Source: Streptomyces laurentii
GTDB lineage: Bacteria > Actinomycetota > Actinomycetes > Streptomycetales > Streptomycetaceae
DNA: 64,000 nt
Reading direction: 5' to 3'
Assembly (NCBI GenBank): GCA_002355495.1
Contig: AP017424.1
Location: forward strand, 4,219,501-4,283,500
Below are positions 10,527 to 18,368 of this stretch, one piece after another. Position numbers and translations under genes: made by a program. Every line of letters begins with the position of its first letter. Position 1 is the first letter of the stretch. The notes beneath the pieces were generated by a model. It had not been told where the DNA came from, did not search any database, and saw only the letters and a list, made by a program, of their open reading frames with translations.

Positions 10527-10571
10527 GTTCACCGGAGCGTCCTTTCACCGGAGCGTCCGTTCACCGGAGCG
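10527..10571. repeat. 16-bp tandem repeat spanning the sigma-factor stop codon
   Basis: The unit GTTCACCGGAGCGTCC is repeated 2.8 times with one base change. It covers the stop codon and last codons of the minus-strand ECF41 gene. Confidence 0.9.
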
Positions 10572-11451
10572 AGAGGGGTGTCTCCTCGTCGATCCGGGTC
10601 AGCTTCTCGGGGTTGCGGACGAAGTAGAGGCCGGAGATCCGGTCGCCCTCGAAGCGGAACGCGAGGATGCCGTCGGCCTCGCCGTCGACCATCATCACCA
10701 GGCCCGGGCTGCCGTTGACGACGGTCGGCACGGTGGTGAGGACGATCCGGTACTTGGTGATGCCGCCCAGGATGAAGCGGGCCACCTTGTCCGCGCCGAG
10801 GACCGGGCGGCGGGCCGCCGACTTGATCCCGCCGCCGTCGGTGAGCAGGACGATGTCGGGGGCCAGGACGTCGAGGAGGCCCTGCAGGTCGCCGGTGTCG
10901 AGGGCGCTGCGGAACGAGTCGAAGGCCGCGCGGGTCGCGCTCGCCGGCACGACCTCGCGGGGGCGGCGGGCCTCGACGTGGGCGCGGGCGCGGTGCGCGA
11001 TCTGCCGGACGGCGGCCGGGGTCTTGTCGACGGCGGCCGCGATCTCCTCGTACCCGACATCGAAGACCTCGCGCAGCACGAACACCGCCCGCTCCGTCGG
11101 CGACAGCGTCTCCAGGACGAGCATCAGGGCCATCGACACGCTCTCGGCGAGTTCGACGTCCTGTGCCACGTCGGGGGTGGTGAGCAGCGGTTCGGGCAGC
11201 CACGGGCCGACGTACGACTCCTTGCGGCGGCTCATCGTCCGCAGCCGGTTGATCGCCTGGCGGGTGGTGATCCGGACCAGGTACGCGCGCTGGTCGCGGA
11301 CCTCCGACAGGTCGACGCCGGCCCAGCGCAGCCAGGTCTCCTGCAGGACGTCCTCGGCATCGGCCGCCGATCCGAGCATCTCGTACGCGACGGTGAAGAG
11401 CAGGTTGCGGTGGGCGACGAAGCTCTCGGTCGCCGGGTCGGCGGCATCCAC
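10561..11451 (-). CDS. ECF41-type RNA polymerase sigma factor (SigJ-like)
   Basis: A 296-residue extracytoplasmic-function sigma factor. Region 2 (LLFTVAYEMLGSAADAEDVLQETW, split over residues 16-40) and region 4 (LSPTERAVFVLREVFDVGYEEIA, near 117-139) are clear. The linker motif YVGPWLPEP and a C-terminal SnoaL-like domain with TDGGGIKSAARRP are the ECF41 signatures; in that group the C-terminal domain modulates activity in place of an anti-sigma factor. The GTG at 11451 has GAGAGGA upstream. It lies 32 bases downstream of an FAD oxidoreductase on the same strand, the genomic context known for ECF41, and probably drives their shared promoter. Confidence 0.92.
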   Translation of the reverse strand: MDAADPATESFVAHRNLLFTVAYEMLGSAADAEDVLQETWLRWAGVDLSEVRDQRAYLVRITTRQAINRLRTMSRRKESYVGPWLPEPLLTTPDVAQDVELAESVSMALMLVLETLSPTERAVFVLREVFDVGYEEIAAAVDKTPAAVRQIAHRARAHVEARRPREVVPASATRAAFDSFRSALDTGDLQGLLDVLAPDIVLLTDGGGIKSAARRPVLGADKVARFILGGITKYRIVLTTVPTVVNGSPGLVMMVDGEADGILAFRFEGDRISGLYFVRNPEKLTRIDEETPLSLR

Positions 11452-11483
11452 GACGGAATCCTCTCGGGGGTGGTGGCGGGACG

Positions 11484-12797
11484 TCAGCTGTGCGCGGCGG
11501 TCGGGGCGGTCGGGGCGGTGGGAACGGTAGCGGTGCCCGTCCGCGCGCGCAGCCGTTCCGCGCGCTTCGGGTCCTTCAGCCACTCCCACGTCAGCGAACC
11601 GGGCTTCTGCCCCTCCCGCGTCAGCTGCTTGACGATGCTCGCGCAGACATACTCCTTGACCGAGGCCGCGGGGCGCCCGGCGAGGTGGATCCCGCGCGCG
11701 ACGTCGTCCTTGCGCGCGACCTGGAACAGCCCGGCCCTCCGCCCCAGGCTCAGGCACTGCCCGGCGAAGCCCATCGCGATCGGCGTGGCGCGCTCGCCCG
11801 CGATCCGGTGCAGCACGGTGTCGGCGGCGTGCGCGCCCAGTGGCAGCGCGGCCTGACAGCTCATCCGCAGCGGCAGGCCTGACGGGGCCGCCGAGTCGCC
11901 GGCGGCGACGATACGGTCGTCGTCGACGCTGGTCAGCGTCTCGTCGGTGAGCAGCCGCCCGAGCGCGTCGGTCCGCAGCCCGCTGCGGGCGGCGAGGTCC
12001 GGCACGCCGAAGCCGACGGTCCACACGGTCACCGCGCTCGGCAGCTCGCGCCCGTCGGCGAGCGTGACGCTCTCGCGCGACACGGCCGCGACCCGCGCGC
12101 CGGGGCCGGTGAGCACGGTGACGCCGAGCGCGGCCAGGCGGCGGGCCACGGCGCGCCGGCCCTTCGGGTGGAGGTACGGGCCGAGCTCCCCGCCGGCCGC
12201 CAGGGTCACCCGGCGGCCCTGCTCGGCGAGTTCGGCGGCGGTCTCGATGCCGGTGGGGCCGGCGCCGACGACGGTCACGGTGCGGGTGTCGGGGGTGTCG
12301 TCGAGGACCGTACGCAGCCGGTGGGTCTCCTCCAGGTCGGCGAGCGGGTACGCGAACTCGGCCGCTCCCGGCACGCCCGGGTCCGCGCTGCCGCTGCCCA
12401 CCGCGTACACGAGGTAGTCGTACGCGAGCTTCCGGCCCTGGCCCTGGCCCTGGCCCTGGCCCTGGTCCTGGTCCTGGGTTCGGCCGTTGCCCTCGCGCGC
12501 GTCCGTACCGGCCAGCTCCAGTTCGCGGGCGGCGGTGTCGATCCGGGTCACGGAGCCGACGACGAGCCGGACCCGGCCGGCCAGCAGCTCGCGGTAGTCG
12601 GCGGTCGCGGCGTGGGTGCCGCCGGCCAGCTGGTGCAGCCGGACGCGGTCGACGAACTCGGGGCGCGGGTTCACGAGGTCGACGCGCACGCGCGGGTCCC
12701 GGGTCAGCCGGTTGGCGGCCATCACGCCCGCGTACCCACCGCCGATCACGACGACCCTGGTCTCGGCGCGGTTCTCGGTGTTGTTCTCGGTGGTCAT
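11484..12797 (-). CDS. FAD-dependent pyridine nucleotide-disulphide oxidoreductase (NDH-2-like)
   Basis: A 437-residue two-dinucleotide-binding flavoprotein resembling type II NADH dehydrogenases. FAD-binding VVVIGGGYAGVMAANRL lies at residues 15-31, NAD-binding TVVGAGPTGIETAAELAE near 191, and the second FAD motif IVAAGDSAAP near 305. It is probably a peripheral membrane or soluble reductase of an oxidised partner; the electron acceptor is unknown. A Gln-Gly run (residues 108-122) is encoded by a 6-bp microsatellite and interrupts the region before the AYDYLVYAVG strand. First gene of an operon with the ECF41 sigma factor, which likely controls it through the promoter at 12846-12872. Confidence 0.85.
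   Translation of the reverse strand: MTTENNTENRAETRVVVIGGGYAGVMAANRLTRDPRVRVDLVNPRPEFVDRVRLHQLAGGTHAATADYRELLAGRVRLVVGSVTRIDTAARELELAGTDAREGNGRTQDQDQGQGQGQGQGRKLAYDYLVYAVGSGSADPGVPGAAEFAYPLADLEETHRLRTVLDDTPDTRTVTVVGAGPTGIETAAELAEQGRRVTLAAGGELGPYLHPKGRRAVARRLAALGVTVLTGPGARVAAVSRESVTLADGRELPSAVTVWTVGFGVPDLAARSGLRTDALGRLLTDETLTSVDDDRIVAAGDSAAPSGLPLRMSCQAALPLGAHAADTVLHRIAGERATPIAMGFAGQCLSLGRRAGLFQVARKDDVARGIHLAGRPAASVKEYVCASIVKQLTREGQKPGSLTWEWLKDPKRAERLRARTGTATVPTAPTAPTAAHS
12434..12478. repeat. 6-bp microsatellite inside the oxidoreductase gene
   Basis: About seven copies of CCCTGG/TCCTGG, read on the minus strand as alternating Gln-Gly (or Gln-Asp) codons. Unit changes stay in frame. Confidence 0.9.
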
Positions 12798-12845
12798 GGT
12801 GTCCCTCCTCCGCCTCCCCTGCGTGTTTCAGGGGGTCGACCTCAA

Positions 12846-12872
12846 GACACCGGGCCCGCGACGCCTGTGACA
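12846..12872 (-). promoter_or_regulatory. Predicted ECF41-dependent promoter
   Basis: On the minus strand TGTCACA is followed after 16 bases by TGTC. The published ECF41 promoter pattern, as I recall it, is TGTCACA with CGTC after 16-17 bases. It sits 49 bases upstream of the oxidoreductase-ECF41 operon, so autoregulation is likely. Confidence 0.75.
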
Positions 12873-13005
12873 GCGTGTGCCGCAGCTCACAGTCCGTGTC
12901 GGGTGGGGCGGTGTCGGTGGCGTCACCCAAAGGTGCTCTGACCTGCGGTGACGTAGGGGCGAGCGCCTCCCCGCGCGCGCCGGCAGCCCTCTCTATCTTC
13001 GTCGG

Positions 13006-13030
13006 CAAGTACTTGCTACTTTGGAAAGTA
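13006..13030 (+). promoter_or_regulatory. Two adjacent palindromes, likely operator of the 13082 operon
   Basis: CAAGTACTTG (13006-13015) is a perfect 10-bp palindrome and TACTTTGGAAAGTA (13017-13030) is a perfect inverted repeat; they share the ACTT/AAGT half-site. They lie 52 bases before the membrane protein start and are markedly AT-richer than their surroundings. The regulator at 13495 is the obvious candidate to bind them. Confidence 0.65.
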
Positions 13031-13081
13031 GATGCCGGGATGGACAAGGGGATTCCCCGGCGACGACGGGAGGGGTGTGCC

Positions 13082-13498
13082 ATGCCTGAGCAGATGGACG
13101 CGGCCGCGGTACTGGCGGGGGCGGCCCGGATCGAGGCGACCGCGCGGGCGCGCAGCCGCTGGTACGTCAGGTACCTGTGGATGTTCGCCTGCTGGCAGCT
13201 GATCCTGGTGCCCGCGGTGCTGCTGTGGCACGGGATGGTGGGAGCGATGGCCAGCTCGGGGGCGAACGCCGTGGTGGCGGTGAGCCTGGGCATGTTCGCG
13301 GTGCGGCAGCCGGTGATGCCGCAGGGCTACGCGCGGCAGCACCTCCGGATGATCGGGGCCTGGGTGGCCGCCTACGGCCTGGCCCTCGCGCTCGGCTTCC
13401 TGGTCTTCACGGACAGCGTCGCCTTCGCGGCCGCGGCCGCCGTAGTCTGCGCGTTGCCGGCCGTCGTGACGGCCTGGCGGGAAGGACGTACCACATGA
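13082..13498 (+). CDS. Integral membrane protein, regulator-linked
   Basis: A 138-residue protein with about four transmembrane segments, including WMFACWQLILVPAVLLW, NAVVAVSLGMFAV, MIGAWVAAYGLALALGFLVF and AAAAVVCALPAVV. A charged N-terminal stretch precedes them. The ATG at 13082 has GGGAGGGG at good spacing. The stop codon overlaps the next gene's start (ATGA), so the pair is translationally coupled. Membrane proteins coupled to a small winged-helix regulator are common in Streptomyces, but no function is established for this one. Not recognised beyond that. Confidence 0.8.
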   Translation: MPEQMDAAAVLAGAARIEATARARSRWYVRYLWMFACWQLILVPAVLLWHGMVGAMASSGANAVVAVSLGMFAVRQPVMPQGYARQHLRMIGAWVAAYGLALALGFLVFTDSVAFAAAAAVVCALPAVVTAWREGRTT

Positions 13499-13875
13499 CA
13501 CAGGCATCGGAGACGCCGGGGGCGTCGGGGGTCCCGGGAACCTCGGAGGCCCCGGCGGGCCCGGGAGCGGCCCCGCGGCCGCACCCGCGCCACGCGCTCG
13601 CCCCGCTGCTGTCCTCGGCCGTGCGGCTGTCGATCGTGGCCGCGCTCGCCGCCACGGAGAAGGCCGATTTCGGCTACGTACGGGATCTCGTGGAGATCAC
13701 CGACTCCGCCCTGTCCAAGCAGGTCTCCCGGCTGGAGGAGGCGGGCTGGGTGACCGTCGAGAAGGGCCAGATCGGCCGCCGCCCGCGCACCTGGCTGCGC
13801 CTGACCGGCGAGGGAACGGCCGCCTACCGCCGCCACCTCGCCGCCCTCGCGGCCATCGCGGGTCCGCTGAGCTGA
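13495..13875 (+). CDS. Winged-helix transcriptional regulator (MarR/ArsR-like)
   Basis: A 126-residue DNA-binding protein. After a disordered Pro/Gly-rich N-terminus, the winged helix runs from about residue 38: LLSSAVRLSIVAALA, then YVRDLVEITDSALSKQVSRLEEAGWVTVEKG, a recognition helix and wing, and RRPRTWLRLTGEG. This is the one-domain type often named MarR_2 or DUF-type ArsR regulator. It is coupled by ATGA overlap to the membrane protein upstream and probably represses the operon through the palindromes at 13006-13030. The effector is unknown; there are no Cys residues, so metal or thiol sensing by Cys is unlikely. Confidence 0.82.
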   Translation: MTQASETPGASGVPGTSEAPAGPGAAPRPHPRHALAPLLSSAVRLSIVAALAATEKADFGYVRDLVEITDSALSKQVSRLEEAGWVTVEKGQIGRRPRTWLRLTGEGTAAYRRHLAALAAIAGPLS

Positions 13876-13917
13876 CGCGATGTGACCCGCCGCGGGACGG
13901 CCCGTCAGGGGCGCCGC

Positions 13918-14829
13918 TCAGCGCGCCGCGGCGTCCGTCAGGATCGCGTCGAGGCGGGCGCGGCACTCGGCGACGAAGGCGGGGAAGGTGTCCCAGTAGT
14001 ACGAGACGCCGCTGACGCCCACCGCGACCGCCCAGGCGCGGGCGCGGGTCCAGGTCGCGTCGTCGAGGTCGAGGGCGTCCCAGTAGGCCCGGCGGGCTTC
14101 GGCGGGAAAGTCCCAGATCGTGGCGTGTTCGGCGTCGGGGAAGCCGATCGACAGTCCGCCGAAGTCGATGACCGCGTGCAGCCCGCCGTCCCGGGCCAGG
14201 AGGTTGGTCGGCTTGAGGTCGCCGTGCAGCCACACGTGGGGCCCCGCGGGATCGGGCAGCGCGAGACCGGCCCGCCACAGCCGCTCCAGCGTGTCGACGT
14301 CGAGGGTGGCGCCGGCCTTGGTCCGGCAGTCGTCGAGGGCCGTGGTGATCCACGCGTCGCACGGCCGCAGGCCGCCCCCGCGGTACCAGTCGAGACCGTC
14401 GTCCTCGCGGGTCGCCCCCAGGAGGTCGACGCGGTGGAGGTCCCGTACGAACGCCGCCAGGTCGGCGCCGAACGCGGACCAGTCCCGGACGGTGTCCGGG
14501 CCGGCCTCGGCGCCGTCGATCCAGCGGTAGACCGACCAGGCCACGGGGAACGCGTCGGTGGGCGTCCCGGCGTGCACGGGTGCGGGGATCGGGCGGGGGA
14601 GGAAGGGCGCCAGGCGGGGCAGCCATTCCTGTTCCTTGCGCAGCGACCGCCCGTTGTCGGCGGTGCGTGGAAGGCGTACGAGGAGGTCGTCGCCCAGCCG
14701 GTACATCGTGTTGTCGGTCCCCGCGCCCGCGGGTGTGAGTGGCAGCTCGGCCCATTCCGGGCGCTGCGCCTTCAGCAGGGAGCGGACCAGGGTCTCGTCG
14801 GCCGGGATCTCGTTCTCGTGAAGCGTCAC
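13918..14829 (-). CDS. Aminoglycoside phosphotransferase-family kinase
   Basis: A 303-residue APH/choline-kinase-fold phosphotransferase. The catalytic loop VWLHGDLKPTNLLAR (near residue 204) holds the Brenner-motif Asp and Asn, followed by AVIDFGGLSIG with the metal-binding Asp. The nucleotide-binding region LGDDLLVRLPR lies near 45-55. Such enzymes phosphorylate aminoglycosides, macrolides or small metabolites; the substrate cannot be predicted. The GTG at 14829 is chosen because the upstream extension is Arg/Gly-rich shadow sequence. It is convergent with the winged-helix gene and divergent from the XRE regulator. Confidence 0.82.
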   Translation of the reverse strand: MTLHENEIPADETLVRSLLKAQRPEWAELPLTPAGAGTDNTMYRLGDDLLVRLPRTADNGRSLRKEQEWLPRLAPFLPRPIPAPVHAGTPTDAFPVAWSVYRWIDGAEAGPDTVRDWSAFGADLAAFVRDLHRVDLLGATREDDGLDWYRGGGLRPCDAWITTALDDCRTKAGATLDVDTLERLWRAGLALPDPAGPHVWLHGDLKPTNLLARDGGLHAVIDFGGLSIGFPDAEHATIWDFPAEARRAYWDALDLDDATWTRARAWAVAVGVSGVSYYWDTFPAFVAECRARLDAILTDAAAR

Positions 14830-15050
14830 GCCGGGCAGTCTGGCGGCCGGGTGGGACGTGTGCCAACGGCTTTTCCGCCGCCCGCTCAGGCCGGCGTCGC
14901 GTCCCGCCCGGGAGAGCCCGGGAGCTGGTCGAGGTGGTGGCCGAGGACGCGCGCGGCGGCCCCGGTGGCGTCCGCTCGTCCGTCCGATCGGCCCTCCGTC
15001 GTGCTCCTCCGTCGTGCTCTCTCCTCCGCCCCCTCCCTCTCCTGTGACGG

Positions 15051-15080
15051 AACTATTGCAAGCACCTGCTTGCAATAGTT
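15051..15080 (+). promoter_or_regulatory. Perfect 30-bp palindrome upstream of the XRE regulator
   Basis: Left arm AACTATTGCAAGCA, two-base centre CC, right arm TGCTTGCAATAGTT: 14 matching base pairs with no mismatch. It ends 24 bases before the XRE start codon and so overlaps the expected promoter. Probable operator for autoregulation by the XRE protein. Confidence 0.85.
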
Positions 15081-15104
15081 AGCGCCGGGTGGCAGGGTCG
15101 GGGC

Positions 15105-15494
15105 ATGGCATCGCTCAACGTCGGCAATCTCGGTGAGTACCTCCGCGAACAGCGGCGGACCGCGCAGTTGTCCCTGCGTCAGCTCGCCGAGGCCGCGGGC
15201 GTGTCGAATCCGTATCTGAGTCAGATCGAGCGGGGGCTGCGCAAGCCCAGCGCCGAGGTGCTGCAGCAGGTCGCGAAGGCCCTGCGGATCTCCGCCGAGA
15301 CGCTGTACGTGCGCGCCGGGATCCTCGACGAGAAGGAGCGGGAGGAGCTGGAGACGCGCGCCGTCATCCTGGCCGATCCCTCGATCAACGAGCGGCAGAA
15401 GCAGGTGCTGCTCCAGATCTACGACTCGTTCCGCAAGGAGAACGCCGCCGAGAATGCCGCAGCCGGCACCGCCCCCGGTACCTCCGAGCGGTAG
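15105..15494 (+). CDS. XRE family helix-turn-helix regulator
   Basis: A 129-residue regulator. The helix-turn-helix at residues 10-65 reads LREQRRTAQLSLRQLAEAAG then VSNPYLSQIERGLRKPS, a textbook XRE domain. The C-terminal half has predicted helices (EKEREELETRAVILAD, RQKQVLLQIYDSF) that could dimerise. The gene follows a perfect 30-bp palindrome and is followed 55 bases later by an HBHA-like gene and then a DUF2516 gene, a trio I recall as conserved in Streptomyces. It likely controls that group as well as itself. Confidence 0.92.
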   Translation: MASLNVGNLGEYLREQRRTAQLSLRQLAEAAGVSNPYLSQIERGLRKPSAEVLQQVAKALRISAETLYVRAGILDEKEREELETRAVILADPSINERQKQVLLQIYDSFRKENAAENAAAGTAPGTSER

Positions 15495-15549
15495 CGGCAG
15501 GCGCGGCAGCAGTCCACCGACACGTAGAACCTCTGGGAGGACCACGACC

Positions 15550-16146
15550 ATGGCCATCATCGACGAACTGCGCACCCCCCTCTACTTCGCCGCCGGCACC
15601 GCCGACCTCGCCGTGCAGCAGGCCAAGAAGGTGCCCGGGCTGATCGAGCAGCTGGCCGCCGAGGCGCCGGCGCGGATCGAGGCCGTACGGAAGACGGACC
15701 CGAAGGCGGTGCAGGAGAAGGCGCAGGCGAAGTTCGCCGAGCTCGTCGGCGGCATCGACACCGACCTGAAGAAGCTGGGCGAGCAGGCCCAGGACCTGGC
15801 GCTGCGCGGGGTCGGCGTCGCCGCCGAGTACGCGGTCAAGGCGCGGGAGAAGTACGAGGAGCTCGCCGCGCACGGTGAGGAGACCGTCCGTACGTGGCGC
15901 GGCGAGGCCGCCGAGGAGATCACCGAGATCGCCATCGCCGTCGAGCCGGAGCCGGTGACCGAACCGGTGACCGAGCCCGTCGTCGTCACCGAGCCCGTCA
16001 CCGAGCCGGAACTCGTCAGGGAGCCCGTCACCGAGCCGGAACTCGTCACGGAGCCCGTCACCGAGCCCGTCACCGAGCCGGTGGCGGCGGCCGAGGAGTC
16101 CGAGCCGGCGCGCAAGCCCGCGGCCAGCAAGACGGCCGGCAAGTAG
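15550..16146 (+). CDS. Heparin-binding haemagglutinin-like coiled-coil protein
   Basis: A 198-residue protein similar in layout to mycobacterial HBHA. A helical, Ala/Glu/Lys-rich N-terminal part (residues 5-125) starts with DELRTPLYFAAGTADLAVQQ. It is followed by about ten TEP(V/E)-type repeats (residues 135-180) and a short Lys/Ala-rich tail ending KPAASKTAGK, comparable to the Lys-rich C-terminus of HBHA. It has no signal peptide. GGGAGG precedes the ATG at 15550; a longer in-frame ORF from 15454 is rejected. In Streptomyces a surface or membrane-associated structural role is only inferred. Upstream gene is the XRE regulator. Confidence 0.8.
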   Translation: MAIIDELRTPLYFAAGTADLAVQQAKKVPGLIEQLAAEAPARIEAVRKTDPKAVQEKAQAKFAELVGGIDTDLKKLGEQAQDLALRGVGVAAEYAVKAREKYEELAAHGEETVRTWRGEAAEEITEIAIAVEPEPVTEPVTEPVVVTEPVTEPELVREPVTEPELVTEPVTEPVTEPVAAAEESEPARKPAASKTAGK

Positions 16147-16155
16147 GCGGTCGCC

Positions 16156-16209
16156 GCGGAGGCGGCGCATGGCGCGGAGGCGGCGCATGGCGCGGAGGCG
16201 GCGCACGGC
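16156..16209. repeat. 18-bp tandem repeat, three copies
   Basis: The unit GCGGAGGCGGCGCATGGC is repeated three times with one substitution in the last copy, starting 10 bases after the HBHA-like stop codon. Confidence 0.93.
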
Positions 16210-16349
16210 GCGGAGCAGCCGCGCCGGCACCCCTGTCGCTCCGGGGCCCGGGCCGTACACCCGTGCCCGGAGCGTTCCACGAGGTACCTTGACGGCGAGG
16301 CGACCTTTCCCCTTCCCACCCTCAAGACACCCTCAAGGCGGTGCCCAGC

Positions 16350-16706
16350 ATGTTGATGGACCGGTTCAACCTCACCCTGTTGCTGGTGTCCACGCTTCTC
16401 TTCCTGGGCATGGCGGTCGTCTCGCTGGTCTTCGCCGCCCTCGGCCGCGAGGACGCCTACCGCGCCGCCGACAAGAAGACGAAGAAGTTCTGGCTGCTCC
16501 TGCTCGGCGGCAACCTCGCCGTCAACCTGGTGGGCGCGATGCTGCTCGGGCCGATGCTGATGATGTTCCAGATCGCCGGGCTCGTCGCCGCCATCGTCTT
16601 CATGGTCGACGTGCGGCCCGCGCTCCGCGAGATCAGCGGGGGCGGCCGGCGCCGCGGCGGTTCCAGCAGCGACGGGCCGTACGGTCCCTACAACGGCGGC
16701 CGCTGA
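16350..16706 (+). CDS. DUF2516 family membrane protein
   Basis: A 118-residue protein with three hydrophobic segments: LTLLLVSTLLFLGMAVVSLVF, FWLLLLGGNLAVNLVGAML and FQIAGLVAAIVFMVDV, then a Gly/Arg/Ser/Tyr-rich tail (GGGRRRGGSSSDGPYGPY). This matches the DUF2516 family found next to XRE-HBHA genes in Streptomyces. The ATG at 16350 has AAGGCGG 9 bases upstream; a GTG at 16341 is a less likely start. Function unknown. It converges with the phosphatase gene on the other strand. Confidence 0.82.
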   Translation: MLMDRFNLTLLLVSTLLFLGMAVVSLVFAALGREDAYRAADKKTKKFWLLLLGGNLAVNLVGAMLLGPMLMMFQIAGLVAAIVFMVDVRPALREISGGGRRRGGSSSDGPYGPYNGGR

Positions 16707-16776
16707 CCGGCCCGTATCCGTACACGCCGCAAGCGATACGCGATACGCGATACGACAGGACACAGGGTCCGGGGTG

Positions 16777-18096
16777 CTATCCCCGGGCCCTGTTACATTC
16801 CGGACGAGCATCCAGGCCGACCGCCCCGGCCCCCGCACCCGCCACGCCTCCCGGCGCGACCTCCAGCCGCTCCAGGGCCAGCACGGCCACGTCGTCCGTC
16901 AGCTCGCCGCCGTTGAGCGACCGCACCTCCGTGACGGCCGCGTCCAGGAGGGCCTCGCCGCGCAGCCCGGTCGCCAGCTGGCGGTTGATCATGTCGACCA
17001 TCCCCTCCTGGCCGAGCCGCGGCGAATCCGGGCCCGCCGAACGGCCCTCGATCAGCCCGTCCGTGTACATCAGCAGGCTCCACGCCGCCCCGAGGTCCAC
17101 CTGCCGGCGCGGCCAGCGGGCGCGCGGCAGCAGTCCCAGGGCCGGCCCCCCGTCCTCGTACGGCAGCAGCTGCGCCGCCCGCCCGTGCCGGGCGATCAGC
17201 GGCGAGGGGTGGCCCGCCAGGCACAGGCCGGCGCGCCGCCCGTCGGGCGCGATGTCGAGGGTGCAGAGGGTCGCGAAGATCTCGTCGCTCTCGCGCTCGT
17301 GCTCCAGGACCTGCTGGAGGGTGGAGAGGAGTTCGTCGCCGCACAGGCCCGCGAAGGTCAGCGCGCGCCACGCGATCCGCAGTTCCACGCCGAGCGCGGC
17401 CTCGTCGGGGCCGTGGCCGCAGACGTCGCCGATCATCGCGTGGACGGTGCCGTCGGCGGTACGGACGGTGTCGTAGAAGTCGCCGCCGAGCAGCGCCCGG
17501 GACCGGCCGGGCCGGTAGCGGGCGGCGAACCGCAGGTCGGAGCCGTCGAGCAGGGGCGTCGGGAGCAGTCCGCGCTCCAGGCGGGCGTTCTCCTGGGCGC
17601 GCAGCCGGGACTCGGCGAGCTTGACCTGGACGACGTCGGCGCGCTTGCGCTCGACCGCGTACCGGATGGCGCGGCTGAGGACCCGCCCGTCGAGTTCCTC
17701 GCGGAAGAGGTGGTCCTGGGCGCCGACACGGACCGCCTCGGCCGCGAGTTCCGCGTCCGCGGACGCGGCGAGGGCGAGGACGGCGTGGCGCGGCGCGAGC
17801 CGCAGGATGTGCCGGAGCGGTGCGAGCGGGTCGTCGCCGTCGCCCGCGCGCGGGGCGGGCAGGGCGAGGTCGACCAGGACGCAGTGCACGTCGTCGGTGA
17901 GCAGCCGCTCGGCCTCGGTGAGGTTGCGGGCGGTGCGGATACGCACCCGGGTGCCGGCCGCGTCGAGCAATTCGGGTACGGCGAGGGCGCCCGCCGGGTC
18001 GTCCTCGACGACCAGGAGCGTGAGGTCGCCGGCGGCGCCGGGAGTTCCGGGTGCCGCGAGAGGCTCGGTCCTCTGGCGCGGTACGGGTACGGGCAT
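16777..18096 (-). CDS. Receiver-domain PP2C-type protein phosphatase (RsbU/SpoIIE-like)
   Basis: A 439-residue response regulator with a phosphatase output. The N-terminal receiver domain (about 25-145) has acidic pocket VVEDD and the phosphorylation-site region VLVDLALP. A helical linker leads to a SpoIIE/PP2C domain (about 190-415) with GGDFYDTV, GDVCGHGPDEA, YTDGLIEGR and DDVAVLAL, which supply the metal-binding aspartates. Such proteins dephosphorylate anti-anti-sigma factors and so release stress sigma factors. No partner kinase or anti-sigma factor lies beside it. It is transcribed from a promoter in 18097-18366. Confidence 0.9.
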   Translation of the reverse strand: MPVPVPRQRTEPLAAPGTPGAAGDLTLLVVEDDPAGALAVPELLDAAGTRVRIRTARNLTEAERLLTDDVHCVLVDLALPAPRAGDGDDPLAPLRHILRLAPRHAVLALAASADAELAAEAVRVGAQDHLFREELDGRVLSRAIRYAVERKRADVVQVKLAESRLRAQENARLERGLLPTPLLDGSDLRFAARYRPGRSRALLGGDFYDTVRTADGTVHAMIGDVCGHGPDEAALGVELRIAWRALTFAGLCGDELLSTLQQVLEHERESDEIFATLCTLDIAPDGRRAGLCLAGHPSPLIARHGRAAQLLPYEDGGPALGLLPRARWPRRQVDLGAAWSLLMYTDGLIEGRSAGPDSPRLGQEGMVDMINRQLATGLRGEALLDAAVTEVRSLNGGELTDDVAVLALERLEVAPGGVAGAGAGAVGLDARPECNRARG

Positions 18097-18331
18097 CGGT
18101 CTGGTTTCCTTCCCTCCCCCGAGGGCCGGGGACCGACCCTAGCGGGCCCGCCCGCCGCAGAGGAACGGCGAACGGGCCGGGAACCGCCTGGGCCGTATGG
18201 CATATGCCACGGAGGGGGAGGTAGTCGCCGCACAGAGGCCTCCGGGGCGGCGGCGGGCGATGACAAACGTCACTCGCGAAGCCGTCCGCCGCCCACCGTC
18301 CGCCGCGTCGCCGCCCGTACCCAGGGGCGCT

Positions 18332-18368
18332 CGGCGGATCGCTCCCGGCGGATCGCTTCCGGCGGATC
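18332..18368. repeat. 14-bp tandem repeat at the NlpC/P60 3' end
   Basis: CGGCGGATCGCTCC is present 2.6 times with one change, running into the stop codon of the minus-strand NlpC/P60 gene. The rest of 18097-18331 holds the phosphatase promoter region and small palindromes (GGCATATGCC at 18199-18208; TGAC-AAAC-GTCA near 18260). Confidence 0.85.
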
